DNA from: CAVQYV01 sp963718295 [NCBI: uncultured Methylomirabilota bacterium]
Lineage (GTDB): Bacteria > Methylomirabilota > Methylomirabilia > CAVQYV01
NCBI GenBank assembly: GCA_963718295.1
Contig: CAVQYV010000007.1
Coordinates: 58,292 to 122,291, forward strand
DNA length: 64,000 bases
Direction: 5' to 3'
Shown here piece by piece: positions 39,211-47,653 of this stretch; positions within the stretch are counted from its first letter, which is position 1; the number at the start of each line of letters is the position of its first letter. The translations under genes were made by a program, and so were the position numbers. A model generated the notes under the pieces. That model had not been told where the DNA came from. It did not search any database and was given only the letters and a program-made list of their open reading frames with translations.

Positions 39211-40566
39211 TCACGCGACGTCGCGGCGGTCGCCGGGATCTCGGGGCCACGGGCAATACTTCGGCGGCAGCTTCGGCAGCAGCACGGGCGCGGCGCGGTG
39301 CTCGATTCGCCAGTCCGTGCGCGGTTCGAAGATCAGGCCGGCGGCAACGAGCGCGGGGGGCGCGTTCTCGTCGTCGGCGGGGAACAGTTCGACGACGTTG
39401 CGCGGCCATGCGCGCGCGCAAAGTGTCGTCGTTTCAGCCTGGACGGTCGGGCGCGGATCGGCGCACGGTTCGGCAATGTCCACGCCGACACGGGCGCGCA
39501 GCTCGCGGCGCAGCGTGTACCAGTGGCGCCGCTTGTAGCGTGCGCGCAAATCCTCGCCCCCTTTCCACAAGTGATACGCGGCAGCTAGATGCGTCGGCAG
39601 CGCGGACGTATCGAGCGTGTCGGCGGGTGCTGGCATATCGAAGTTCTCCATGAGCGAAAGCCAAGTATCGCGCGCGGTGCGCGTGGTCCAGTTTGCCGCG
39701 TAGCGCAGCCCGAGTTCGTCCAATGCGACCCGATGCAAGCCGATTTCGCAGCGCAGTTTGCCGCTAGCGGTTTCAGCCAGCAATGCGCGCTCCCGGTAGG
39801 CGAGCGACTGTTGTTCGTCCGCGAGTCCGCGCGCGGCGCGCGGTGCGTTGACGACGAATTCGGGGCCTTTCGCGTAGAACTTGAGGCGCGCGCGGCGCGA
39901 TTTGCCGGACGCAAAGTAGACGGTGCTGGCTGCATCGGCGCGCGCGGTGCGATTGTTGAACGTGGCGAACCGGCGAGCGTGCGAAAGCCACGACGCGACG
40001 TCGTGTTCTGATCCCAAATTCGCCATGTAGTTAACGTCCACGCGCGCCAGTCGAACGTGCGGCGTATCGACGTCGTGCGTCGCTTGCCCCGGGAGCGTGG
40101 CAACGGGGCGAACCATGGACCCCCGATGCGATTCGGACACGCTGCGCACGATCGCGTGCGGTTTCGGGCGCGACACGATCGCCCGGGCGAGCGCGTGCAG
40201 CGTCGCGGCTTGCTCGATTGAATCGACTTGCTGGAAAGACTGCGCGGCGCGCGCGTGCAGCGCGGAAACCATCGCTTGCGCGGCGCACTGGTAGACGATT
40301 CCCGGCAAATCGTCGGAGCCGTACAGATTGTGTCCCTGCAAAAACTTCGACGGGTTGCCGGAGAAATGCAGCGACGACGCGAGTTCGTCGGGACCGACAC
40401 CGCGCGAAACAATCTGCACGGTGCTGCTGGCTGATCCTTCGACGGATTTGCGGCGCGTGGCTTGCCATTCAACGTCGCCGCTCGCCGCGTCGAACGCAAC
40501 GAGCGCGCCGCCCGAAATGGGGCGGTGCAAAACTCCGTGAACGTCGAACGTCAGCCAGTCAATCAC
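39211..40566 (-). CDS. Inovirus-type rolling-circle replication initiation protein (gene II/X family)
   Basis: A 451-residue protein starting with GTG 40566. The N-terminal DWLTFDVHGVLH, then VQIVSRG and SGNPSKFLQGHNLYGSDDL, is the signature of filamentous-phage gene II / Phage_CRI replication proteins, including forms in Ralstonia, Xanthomonas and Pseudomonas phages. The C-terminal part matches the gene X-like region (KGGEDLRARYKRRHWYTLRRELRARVGVDI). Such proteins nick the double-stranded form and start plus-strand synthesis. Codon use is strikingly rich in CGC/GCG, unlike all neighbours, showing transfer or contamination. No single-strand binding, coat or zot-like gene accompanies it. Confidence 0.78.
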   Translation of the reverse strand: MIDWLTFDVHGVLHRPISGGALVAFDAASGDVEWQATRRKSVEGSASSTVQIVSRGVGPDELASSLHFSGNPSKFLQGHNLYGSDDLPGIVYQCAAQAMVSALHARAAQSFQQVDSIEQAATLHALARAIVSRPKPHAIVRSVSESHRGSMVRPVATLPGQATHDVDTPHVRLARVDVNYMANLGSEHDVASWLSHARRFATFNNRTARADAASTVYFASGKSRRARLKFYAKGPEFVVNAPRAARGLADEQQSLAYRERALLAETASGKLRCEIGLHRVALDELGLRYAANWTTRTARDTWLSLMENFDMPAPADTLDTSALPTHLAAAYHLWKGGEDLRARYKRRHWYTLRRELRARVGVDIAEPCADPRPTVQAETTTLCARAWPRNVVELFPADDENAPPALVAAGLIFEPRTDWRIEHRAAPVLLPKLPPKYCPWPRDPGDRRDVA

Positions 40567-40790
40567 GAGCCGCGCCGCTCGCGTGCGCGGTCCAGCGCGT
40601 CGAACATGGCTTGCGCGCCGCGCAGCGTCATTCCACCGCTGGCCGCGGCTTCGCGCTCGTCAGTCAGGCAACGCCAGCAAAAACCGGGCGACCATTTTTC
40701 GGCGCGTTCGTCCCACCGCGCGCGCGCGGTGATGCGTCCACAGCACGCGCAATCCAAAAACGGCGCGTCGTCGCGGTCCGGGCGCGTCAT
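40563..40790 (-). CDS. Small Cys-rich (zinc-finger-like) phage protein
   Basis: A 75-residue protein from ATG 40790. CACCGRITARARW and CWRCLTDE provide four or five Cys in a zinc-knuckle spacing. Its TGA overlaps the GTG of the gene II protein (GTGA) and its ATG overlaps the stop of the gene before it. This tight coupling and the shared base composition support a real gene. The function is unknown, perhaps regulatory for replication. Confidence 0.6.
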   Translation of the reverse strand: MTRPDRDDAPFLDCACCGRITARARWDERAEKWSPGFCWRCLTDEREAAASGGMTLRGAQAMFDALDRARERRGS

Positions 40791-40969
40791 CGTCCGCGCT
40801 CCGGCATCGGCACGCCGGGAGGCTGACGCAGCGGGACCGTGCGCGGCTGACGCATCGCGCGGTTTTGATCCGCGCGAATCGTTCGACCTTCCTCGCACCA
40901 GTCGCACGCGCAGTCCGGGCGGCGGCGACCCCTTTCCACTCCCTCGGCGTCCCCCCATCCATTTTGCAT
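40787..40969 (-). CDS. Small Cys-containing protein, first gene of the phage module
   Basis: A 60-residue frame from ATG 40969 containing PDCACDWCEEGRTI, another short metal-binding-like motif. Its stop overlaps the next start by ATGA, so three genes run in a coupled chain toward the replication protein. The frame is open further upstream but enters host-like sequence. No strong ribosome site is visible, so the start is tentative. Confidence 0.45.
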   Translation of the reverse strand: MQNGWGDAEGVERGRRRPDCACDWCEEGRTIRADQNRAMRQPRTVPLRQPPGVPMPERGR

Positions 40970-41056
40970 ACGTGACTGAATCCTGGGAGGGGCGCACTTG
41001 GCCGTGGTCCGGGGGAATGAGTTGGTAAAGCATTTACATGCCGATGAGGGTAGGGA

Positions 41057-41509
41057 ATGGAAAAGACACTGGTGCTGATCAAGCCTGATGCGGTAGGGAA
41101 AAACCAAATCGGAAATGTGTTAGGTCGTTTTGAAGAACAGGGCCTCAGGGTGATCGCCCTGAAAATGCTCTCCCTGAGTCAGAAGCAAGGGGCCACGTTC
41201 TATCGGGTCCACGAGGGAAAGGCCTTCTATCCAGGTCTGGTTGACTTCATCGCTTCGGCTCCCATCGTGGCACTCGTCTTGGAAGGGGAACAGGCCGTCA
41301 CCCGGACCCGGGAGATCATGGGGGCCACGGATCCCCTCCGGGCCAAAGAAGGAACGATCAGAAGAGAGATTGGAACCAACGGACAGAGGAATGCCGTCCA
41401 CGGTTCCGATTCACCTACATCGGCATGGGCGGAGATCCCCTTCTTCTTCAGCCAAACGGAGATCTTCCCACAGGGAAATGGGGGAAAGGAAGGGGGCAAT
41501 TCCACTTGA
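41057..41509 (+). CDS. ndk: Nucleoside diphosphate kinase
   Basis: A 150-residue protein opening with MEKTLVLIKPDAVGKN and carrying the catalytic phospho-histidine in NAVHGSDSP. It balances NTP pools by phosphate transfer. The C terminus is slightly longer than usual (about 140 residues) and ends in a glycine-rich tail, overlapping the next promoter. It lies immediately to the right of the GC-rich island. Confidence 0.95.
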   Translation: MEKTLVLIKPDAVGKNQIGNVLGRFEEQGLRVIALKMLSLSQKQGATFYRVHEGKAFYPGLVDFIASAPIVALVLEGEQAVTRTREIMGATDPLRAKEGTIRREIGTNGQRNAVHGSDSPTSAWAEIPFFFSQTEIFPQGNGGKEGGNST

Positions 41510-41534
41510 CAAGGTTGGGGTGGGCCAGTATAAT
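41506..41534 (+). promoter_or_regulatory. Perfect consensus promoter of the yceD-rpmF-fab operon
   Basis: TTGACA, a 17-base spacer, then TATAAT, with the -35 box overlapping the ndk stop codon. It is the only exact match to both boxes noticed in the window and suits a ribosomal-protein and lipid operon. Confidence 0.85.
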
Positions 41535-41558
41535 GCCGCATCCTAAAAGGGCATTAAA

Positions 41559-42095
41559 GTGCTGGTAAATATTCATCAAATCACAAAAGATGGCCTCGAT
41601 CTCGATCTCGAGCGGTCCAACTGGGTCCTGGAAGCGACGGGGGGATTGATCTCTGTTCCGTCATTGCAGGCCAATTTGCACTTGGAGTGGGAGGAAGGAC
41701 AACTGCACATCTATGGCGAGATCTCTGCCGCCGGCAAAACCCATTGCAGTCGCTGCTCCAAGGAGTTCTCCTTCTCTTTGGGAGAGGACTTCGACTTCAT
41801 GGCTCTGCCCTCACAGCATTTGAGATTGTCTGAGAGCCAGCGGCTTTCACCCGAGGAGTTGGAAGTAACCTTCCTGCGAGGGGACGAGCTGGATCTGGAT
41901 GAGGTCATTCGAGAGAATCTATACCTTTCTATTCCCATACAACCGCTTTGCTCCCCCTCCTGCCAGGGGCTGTGCTCCCAATGCGGAAAGGATCTCAACG
42001 AGGGAGATTGCGCCTGTCCCAAAGTTGGAAGGGTGGATCCCCGCCTTCGCCCCTTAGAGATCTTTCGCGAACAGATGATTCCCAAGGCCAAATAA
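41559..42095 (+). CDS. yceD: YceD/DUF177 family protein
   Basis: A 178-residue protein from GTG 41559 after AAAAGGG. The C-terminal CSPSCQGLCSQCGKDLNEGDCAC motif is the hallmark of the DUF177 family, thought to act in 23S rRNA or large-subunit maturation. It lies just upstream of rpmF, the near-universal position for this gene. Confidence 0.9.
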   Translation: MLVNIHQITKDGLDLDLERSNWVLEATGGLISVPSLQANLHLEWEEGQLHIYGEISAAGKTHCSRCSKEFSFSLGEDFDFMALPSQHLRLSESQRLSPEELEVTFLRGDELDLDEVIRENLYLSIPIQPLCSPSCQGLCSQCGKDLNEGDCACPKVGRVDPRLRPLEIFREQMIPKAK

Positions 42096-42130
42096 GGGCC
42101 ATCATTTTTTGGAGGAAGGAAAGAAGAGAG

Positions 42131-42316
42131 ATGCCACTACCGAAACGCCGACATTCGAATTCGCGGTCGGGAAAAAGAAGGGCCCATGATGCCTTGACGA
42201 TCCCTAACCTTTCAACCTGTCCTCAATGCCATGAAACGAAGCTCCCCCACCGGGCCTGTCCCCATTGCGGATACTATCGCGGTCGCCAGGTGGTAAAGAG
42301 CAAGACTGGGGAATAA
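42131..42316 (+). CDS. rpmF: 50S ribosomal protein L32
   Basis: A 61-residue protein starting MPLPKRRHSNSRSGKRRAHD, with the zinc ribbon CPQCHETKLPHRACPHCGYYRGRQV. It is placed between yceD and plsX, the conserved order that couples ribosome and fatty-acid gene expression. Confidence 0.96.
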   Translation: MPLPKRRHSNSRSGKRRAHDALTIPNLSTCPQCHETKLPHRACPHCGYYRGRQVVKSKTGE

Positions 42317-42365
42317 AGGGAAGAAGGGGCCATTACAGGTTGTTGTCGGATCTGGACCTACAAAG

Positions 42366-43397
42366 ATGACTGTGATTGCTGTAGATGCGATGGGCGGCGA
42401 TAGAGGTTGTCCCCCCGTGGTGGAAGGGTCCTTGGCCTATTTGAAAGAATATGGGGACAGCGTCATCTTGGTGGGAAAAGGGGAGAAGATCGCGAAGGAG
42501 ATCTCGCGGCACAAGTGTCCTCCCTCCCTCCCTCTCAGGATTCAGGAAGCCTCTGAAGTGGTGGAGATGGATGAGCCTCCGTCGGCTGCGCTCCGCAGGA
42601 AAAAGGATTCCTCGATCCGGGTGGGCATCGAACTGGTGAAAAGGGGCGAGGCGCATGCCTTCGTGAGTGCAGGCAATACCGGGGCGGTGATGGCTACGGC
42701 GGTGGTGATCCTGGGCAATCTTCCGGAGGTGGAAAGGCCTGCCATCGCCACAGTCATGCCTACGCTCAAGGGCAACTGCATTCTCCTGGATGTGGGTGCC
42801 AACGTGGACTGTAAGCCGAAGCATCTATTGCAGTTCGCCATCATGGGCAATGTCTACGCCAAAGATATATTGAAGAAACAGAATCCGAGGGTGGGCCTGC
42901 TGAGCATCGGAGAAGAGGAAACCAAGGGAAACGAGCTGACCAAAGAGGCCTACAAATCCTTGGAAGAAGGGACATCCCTGATCTTCGTGGGTATGGTGGA
43001 GGGAAGGGACCTCTTCAGTGGCAATATCGACGTGGTGGTGTGTGATGGCTTTACGGGAAACATCGCCCTCAAGTTCAGTGAGAGCCTGGCGGAAATGATC
43101 GGGGCGCTAATGCGGGAGGAGTTCTCTAAGTCGCTCCCCAGCAGGCTGGGTTACTTGCTCACCCGACCCGCTTTTGAGAGATTCAAGAAAAGGGTGGATT
43201 ACTCGGAATATGGGGGTGCCCCTCTTCTGGGGGTAAGTGGAGTATGTATTATAAGCCACGGCAGGTCTACGGCCAAGGCAATCAAGAATGCCCTACGGGT
43301 GGCAAGCGAGTGTGTCCGGAATCAAGTGATCACTCATATTCGAGAAGGCGTGCAGGATAGCCTAAAGATGAATGCTTCGGGGGCGGGGGACGCCTGA
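42366..43397 (+). CDS. plsX: Phosphate acyltransferase PlsX
   Basis: A 343-residue protein with the opening VIAVDAMGGDRGCPPVVEG, the central VSAGNTGAVMATA and VVCDGFTGNIALK. It makes acyl-phosphate from acyl-ACP for the PlsY step of phospholipid synthesis. It starts 50 bases after rpmF and is followed by fabH. Confidence 0.95.
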   Translation: MTVIAVDAMGGDRGCPPVVEGSLAYLKEYGDSVILVGKGEKIAKEISRHKCPPSLPLRIQEASEVVEMDEPPSAALRRKKDSSIRVGIELVKRGEAHAFVSAGNTGAVMATAVVILGNLPEVERPAIATVMPTLKGNCILLDVGANVDCKPKHLLQFAIMGNVYAKDILKKQNPRVGLLSIGEEETKGNELTKEAYKSLEEGTSLIFVGMVEGRDLFSGNIDVVVCDGFTGNIALKFSESLAEMIGALMREEFSKSLPSRLGYLLTRPAFERFKKRVDYSEYGGAPLLGVSGVCIISHGRSTAKAIKNALRVASECVRNQVITHIREGVQDSLKMNASGAGDA

Positions 43398-43415
43398 GGA
43401 GGAAATAGCTTTTCC

Positions 43416-44396
43416 ATGTATCGTACCAGGATCATTGCGACTGGTTCCCATGTGCCCGAGAGGGTCTTGACCAACTTCGACTTGGAAAAGATGGTCGATA
43501 CCAGCGACGAATGGATCCGCAGTCGTACGGGCATGGTGGAGCGCCACATCTCGTCGGAATCGGAAGCTACCTCTGACTTGGGCGCTGCGGCCGCGCAGGA
43601 GGCCCTGAAAAGGGCCGGGATGAAGCCGGAGGAGATCGATCTGATTCTGACAGCTACCATCACGCCGGACATGCTCTTTCCCTCCACGGCCTGCTTCATC
43701 CAGGATAAGATCGGGGCTAAACAGGTCCCCGCTTTCGATATCCTGGCGGCTTGCTCCGGATTCATTTACGGGCTTTCGATCTCCGATTCTTTCATACGGA
43801 CAGGGACCTTCAAGAATATCTTGTTGATCGGTGCGGAGACGCTGACGAAGGTGACCGACTGGAGGGATCGAAATACCTGCGTACTCTTTGGAGATGGGGC
43901 GGGAGCGGTTTTGTTAAGGGGTGAAAAAGGGGAGGCGGGAGTCCTCTCCACTCACCTCTATTCGGACGGAGGGCTTTGGAGCCTCTTGAACCTTCCCGGA
44001 GGAGGATCCCGGAATCCGACAACTTTGGACTCCCTGCGTCAGGGGCTGCACTTCATCAAGATGAATGGAAACGAGACCTTTAAGGTTGCGGTCCGATCTC
44101 TGGAGCAGGCCTCCCGGGATGCCTTGTCCCACAATGGTTTGGACCCTGCTCAGATTGATCTTTTCATCCCCCACCAGGCCAATTACCGCATTATCCAGGC
44201 CGTAGCCTCGCGGCTCAATTTCCCTTTGGAGAAGGTCTTTATGAACCTGGAGAAATATGGAAATACCTCTGCTGCCTCCATCCCCTTGGCCTTCGATGAG
44301 GCGGTCACAGGTGGGCGCATCAAGACAGACAATCTGATCCTCCTATCTGCCTTCGGTGGAGGCATGACCTGGGGTTCTGCTATCATAAGGTGGTGA
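43416..44396 (+). CDS. fabH: 3-oxoacyl-ACP synthase III
   Basis: A 326-residue initiating condensing enzyme. The catalytic triad is Cys in DILAACSGFIYG, His in PHQANYRI and Asn in NTSAASIPLA. It condenses acetyl-CoA (or a branched acyl-CoA) with malonyl-ACP. Confidence 0.95.
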   Translation: MYRTRIIATGSHVPERVLTNFDLEKMVDTSDEWIRSRTGMVERHISSESEATSDLGAAAAQEALKRAGMKPEEIDLILTATITPDMLFPSTACFIQDKIGAKQVPAFDILAACSGFIYGLSISDSFIRTGTFKNILLIGAETLTKVTDWRDRNTCVLFGDGAGAVLLRGEKGEAGVLSTHLYSDGGLWSLLNLPGGGSRNPTTLDSLRQGLHFIKMNGNETFKVAVRSLEQASRDALSHNGLDPAQIDLFIPHQANYRIIQAVASRLNFPLEKVFMNLEKYGNTSAASIPLAFDEAVTGGRIKTDNLILLSAFGGGMTWGSAIIRW

Positions 44397-44452
44397 AGGG
44401 TCGGAAGGCTCTAGCAAACCGAATTCCTGAGATGGGCAATTGAGGAAGTGAC

Positions 44453-45616
44453 ATGGATTATTTTTTGAGTGATATCCAAAGAGAGATTCGGGACTTAACC
44501 AGAAAGATCACCCAGGAAAAGGTGGTCCCAGTTCGGGCGGAGCTGGACGAGAAAGAGGAATTTCCCACTGAGATCCTAAGGGTTTTGGCTGAGGTAGGCC
44601 TCTTTGGGGTGTATCTCCCGGAGGAATATGGAGGATTGGGAGGAGGCGTAATGGAGCTCTGTCTGGTGACTGAGGAGCTCAGCCGCGCATGCAGCGGAGT
44701 GGCCGTCTCCTATGCGGCCAGCGCCCTGGGCTCCTATCCCATCCTGCTCTTCGGCAATGAGGAGCAAAAGAAGAGGTTCCTTCCCGAGGTATCCAGTGGC
44801 GCCAGGCTGGCCGCTTTCGGTCTGACTGAGCCCAACGCCGGCTCCGATGCGGGGGGCATGCAGACCACAGCCGAGTACAATGGCAGCGAGTACGTATTGA
44901 ACGGGACCAAGCAGTGGATCACCAATGGGGGAGAGGCGGAAATCTATACCATTATCGCACTCACCGATAAAAGCAAAGGTGCCAGGGGCGCATCCGCCTT
45001 CATCGTAGAGAAGGGGATGCCGGGGTTCTCCTTTGGCAAGAAGGAAAAGAAACTGGGAATCCGGGCTTCAGCCACCCGAGAACTGATCTTCCAGGACTGT
45101 CGGATACCGAAAGAGAATCTCTTGGGCAAGCAGGGAATGGGATTCCTGGTGGCCATGAGGACGGTCGACAAATCACGCCCCGGCATTGGTGCCCAGGCAG
45201 TGGGCATTGCTCAGGGGGCGTTGGATGAGGCCATTGCCTATGCCCGTCAGCGGGTTCAGTTCGGCCAGGCCATCATTTCCTTCCAGGCCATTCAACACCT
45301 CTTAGCGGATATGGCGACCCAATTGGAGGCGGCCAGGGCCTTGGTATACTCGGTGGCCCGCTATGTGGACTCGGGGGCCAAAGATATCTCCAAAGAGGCC
45401 TCTATGGCCAAGTTGTTTGCCTCGGATGTGGCCATGAAGGTATGTGTGGATGCAGTCCAGATCCTGGGTGGGTATGGATACATGCGAGATTATCCCGTGG
45501 AGAAGATGATGCGGGACGCCAAGATCACCCAGATTTATGAGGGTACCAATCAGATCCAGAGGAATATCATTGCCCTGCAGCTAATCAAAGAGTCCGCGGG
45601 GGTTCATTCAAGGTGA
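44453..45616 (+). CDS. Acyl-CoA dehydrogenase
   Basis: A 387-residue flavoprotein with the FAD-binding AAFGLTEPNAGSDAGGMQTTA, KQWITNGGEA and the C-terminal QIYEGTNQIQRNI carrying the catalytic Glu. It oxidises acyl-CoA to enoyl-CoA and passes electrons to an electron-transfer flavoprotein. Here it is embedded in a fatty-acid synthesis operon: its stop overlaps fabD by GTGA. It may supply branched or short acyl-CoA turnover, or act in reverse. Chain-length preference cannot be read from sequence. Confidence 0.92.
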   Translation: MDYFLSDIQREIRDLTRKITQEKVVPVRAELDEKEEFPTEILRVLAEVGLFGVYLPEEYGGLGGGVMELCLVTEELSRACSGVAVSYAASALGSYPILLFGNEEQKKRFLPEVSSGARLAAFGLTEPNAGSDAGGMQTTAEYNGSEYVLNGTKQWITNGGEAEIYTIIALTDKSKGARGASAFIVEKGMPGFSFGKKEKKLGIRASATRELIFQDCRIPKENLLGKQGMGFLVAMRTVDKSRPGIGAQAVGIAQGALDEAIAYARQRVQFGQAIISFQAIQHLLADMATQLEAARALVYSVARYVDSGAKDISKEASMAKLFASDVAMKVCVDAVQILGGYGYMRDYPVEKMMRDAKITQIYEGTNQIQRNIIALQLIKESAGVHSR

Positions 45617-46551
45617 GAAAAGTGGCCTTTGTTTTCCCCGGCCAGGGATCGCAGTATGTGGGCATGGGCAGGGAACTGGAAGAGAGGTATCTTCAGGTTC
45701 GAGATTACTTTCCCAGGGCAGGGAAGGTGCTCGGGTTCGACATTCGACAGATCTGCTTTGATGGTCCAGAAGAGATTTTGAAGATGACGGCCAATACCCA
45801 GCCCGCCCTACTGGTCTGCAGCATCATCGCCTATAAGCTTCTCACGGATGCAGGGGTGAGACCCGATTTCGTGGCCGGACATAGCTTGGGTGAATATTCT
45901 GCGCTCGTGGCAGCCGAGTCCCTCTCTTTCGCCGATGCGGTCTATTTGGTCCACAAGAGGGGGGAGTACATGCAGGAGGCAGTTCCTCTGGGTCGAGGGA
46001 CCATGGCAGCGATCCTGGGGATGGAGAGAGAGGTGGTGGCTGCAATCTGCCAGGAGGCGCGGGATGGGCAGGTAGTGGAAATTGCCAATCTCAATGCGCC
46101 ATGGCAGATCGTCATATCGGGCGAGGCGGAGGCGATTGAGCGGGCGGTGAAACTCGCGAGGATGAAGGGCGCCAAAAGGGCAGTGATCTTGCCAGTGAGC
46201 GCCCCTTTTCATTGTCGGCTGATGAAGCCCGCAGCGGAAAGGCTGGGGGAGATTCTGGCTGAGATGGATTTGAAGGACCCCCAGGTCCCTTTGGTGGACA
46301 ATGTGGACGCTCAGATCATCACTTCGGCAGGAGAAGTTCGATCCGCTTTGCTGCGCCAGGCCAGTGCTCCGGTCCTCTGGGAGGATTCCATACGGCTCCT
46401 TCAGGACGCAGGCGTCGATACGTTCGTGGAGGTGGGTCCGGGCAAGGTCCTCTGCGGCCTCATTAAAAGGATTGCCAACGACGCCACCCTCTTGAATGTG
46501 GAAGATGGTCAGAGTCTCACTGCGACCCTTCAAACCATCAAGGCCAATTAG
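45613..46551 (+). CDS. fabD: Malonyl-CoA:ACP transacylase
   Basis: A 312-residue enzyme from GTG 45613 (overlapping the previous stop). FVFPGQGSQYVGMG opens it, the nucleophile Ser is in GHSLGEYSA, and the catalytic His is in VSAPFHCRLMKPA. It loads malonyl groups onto ACP for FabH and FabF. Confidence 0.95.
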   Translation: MRKVAFVFPGQGSQYVGMGRELEERYLQVRDYFPRAGKVLGFDIRQICFDGPEEILKMTANTQPALLVCSIIAYKLLTDAGVRPDFVAGHSLGEYSALVAAESLSFADAVYLVHKRGEYMQEAVPLGRGTMAAILGMEREVVAAICQEARDGQVVEIANLNAPWQIVISGEAEAIERAVKLARMKGAKRAVILPVSAPFHCRLMKPAAERLGEILAEMDLKDPQVPLVDNVDAQIITSAGEVRSALLRQASAPVLWEDSIRLLQDAGVDTFVEVGPGKVLCGLIKRIANDATLLNVEDGQSLTATLQTIKAN

Positions 46552-46560
46552 GGCAGGGAC

Positions 46561-47301
46561 ATGAGTCTACAAGGAAAGATCGCCCTGGTAACGGGGGCGG
46601 CCCAAGGGATCGGGCGCGCCATTTCCAGGTCGCTGGCGAGGGAAGGAGCCGATCTGGCCCTCTGTGATATCAACCTGGCGGGGGCCCAGGATGTTGCTCG
46701 GGAGTTGTCCCATGAGGGCGGAAGGTGCCTTGCCCTGCAGGTGGATGTCTCCTCCCCCTCTGAGGTAAAAGCGTCGGCGGAGAGGGTTTTGGGGGAATGG
46801 GACAGGATCGACATCCTGATCAACAATGCCGGCATCACGAAGGACGGGCTCCTGGTGCGAATGAAGGATGAGGACTGGGACCTGGTCTTGGACGTCAATT
46901 TGAAGGGGGCCTTCCATTTCACGCGAGAGGCCCTGCGGCCCATGATGAAACAGCGTTGGGGCCGGATTATCAATGTGGCCTCCGTGGTGGGAGCCATGGG
47001 AAATGTGGGCCAGGCAAACTACGTGGCTTCTAAAGCCGGCCTGATCGGCCTGACAAAGGCCACTGCCAGGGAGGTAGCCTCCCGAGCCATTACCGTCAAT
47101 GCGATCGCCCCAGGGTTCATCGAAACCGATATGACCCAGAGGTTATCGGAGGAGGTTCGCCAGGGGATGCTGAAGCAGATCCCTCTGGGCAGATTCGGAT
47201 TGCCGGAAGATGTGGCGGGTGTGGTGGGCTTTTTGGCCTCGGAGGCCTCCAGCTATATCACGGGGCAAGTGATCCACATCAATGGTGGAATGTACATGTA
47301 G
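46561..47301 (+). CDS. fabG: 3-oxoacyl-ACP reductase
   Basis: A 246-residue short-chain dehydrogenase with NADPH-binding VTGAAQGIGRAI, NNAG, catalytic Ser (INVASVVGAMG), and YVASKAG with the Tyr-Lys pair. It reduces 3-oxoacyl-ACP. It starts ten bases after fabD. Confidence 0.95.
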   Translation: MSLQGKIALVTGAAQGIGRAISRSLAREGADLALCDINLAGAQDVARELSHEGGRCLALQVDVSSPSEVKASAERVLGEWDRIDILINNAGITKDGLLVRMKDEDWDLVLDVNLKGAFHFTREALRPMMKQRWGRIINVASVVGAMGNVGQANYVASKAGLIGLTKATAREVASRAITVNAIAPGFIETDMTQRLSEEVRQGMLKQIPLGRFGLPEDVAGVVGFLASEASSYITGQVIHINGGMYM

Positions 47302-47364
47302 GCTTCAAACAGACCCAGAAAGAGGAGTGGGCAGCGTCATCATCAATCAAGGAGGTTAAGAACT

Positions 47365-47598
47365 ATGGCGGATTTGGAAGAGAAGGTTAAGCAAATCATC
47401 ATCGATCAGCTGGGAGTGGATGGGGAGGAGGTAACTCCCCAGGCGAAATTCGTCGAGGATTTGGGAGCTGACTCCCTGGATACTGTGGAATTAGTGATGG
47501 CATTGGAGGAAGAGTTCGGGATCGAGATCCCGGATGAAGACGCCGAAAAGATCGCGACGGTGAAGGACGCGGTCGATTACATCAAGAGCCATACCTAA
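47365..47598 (+). CDS. acpP: Acyl carrier protein
   Basis: A 77-residue acidic protein with the phosphopantetheine-bearing Ser in [21 protein letters not shown] strong AAGGAGG ribosome site lies upstream. It carries the growing chain for the neighbouring Fab enzymes and is activated by AcpS encoded at 16.6 kb. Confidence 0.97.
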   Translation: MADLEEKVKQIIIDQLGVDGEEVTPQAKFVEDLGADSLDTVELVMALEEEFGIEIPDEDAEKIATVKDAVDYIKSHT

Positions 47599-47653
47599 GC
47601 GGATTGTGGCGGCAGAGCTTATTGGAGAGCAACAGAAAGGGGCACTGAAGGTA

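Noticed and set aside
38833-39664. Several long plus- and minus-strand open frames in the GC-rich island
   Set aside because: High GC content removes stop codons in all frames; these lack ribosome sites and family likeness, and they overlap the well-supported gene II frame or the palindromic repeats.
38780-41050. dif/XerCD attachment sites flanking the phage-like island
   Set aside because: AGCATTTA occurs near both ends but in inverted orientation and without the rest of a dif site; too short to be meaningful.
41057-41509. ndk as part of the GC-rich island
   Set aside because: Its codon use and sequence are host-like; the composition change ends before its start.
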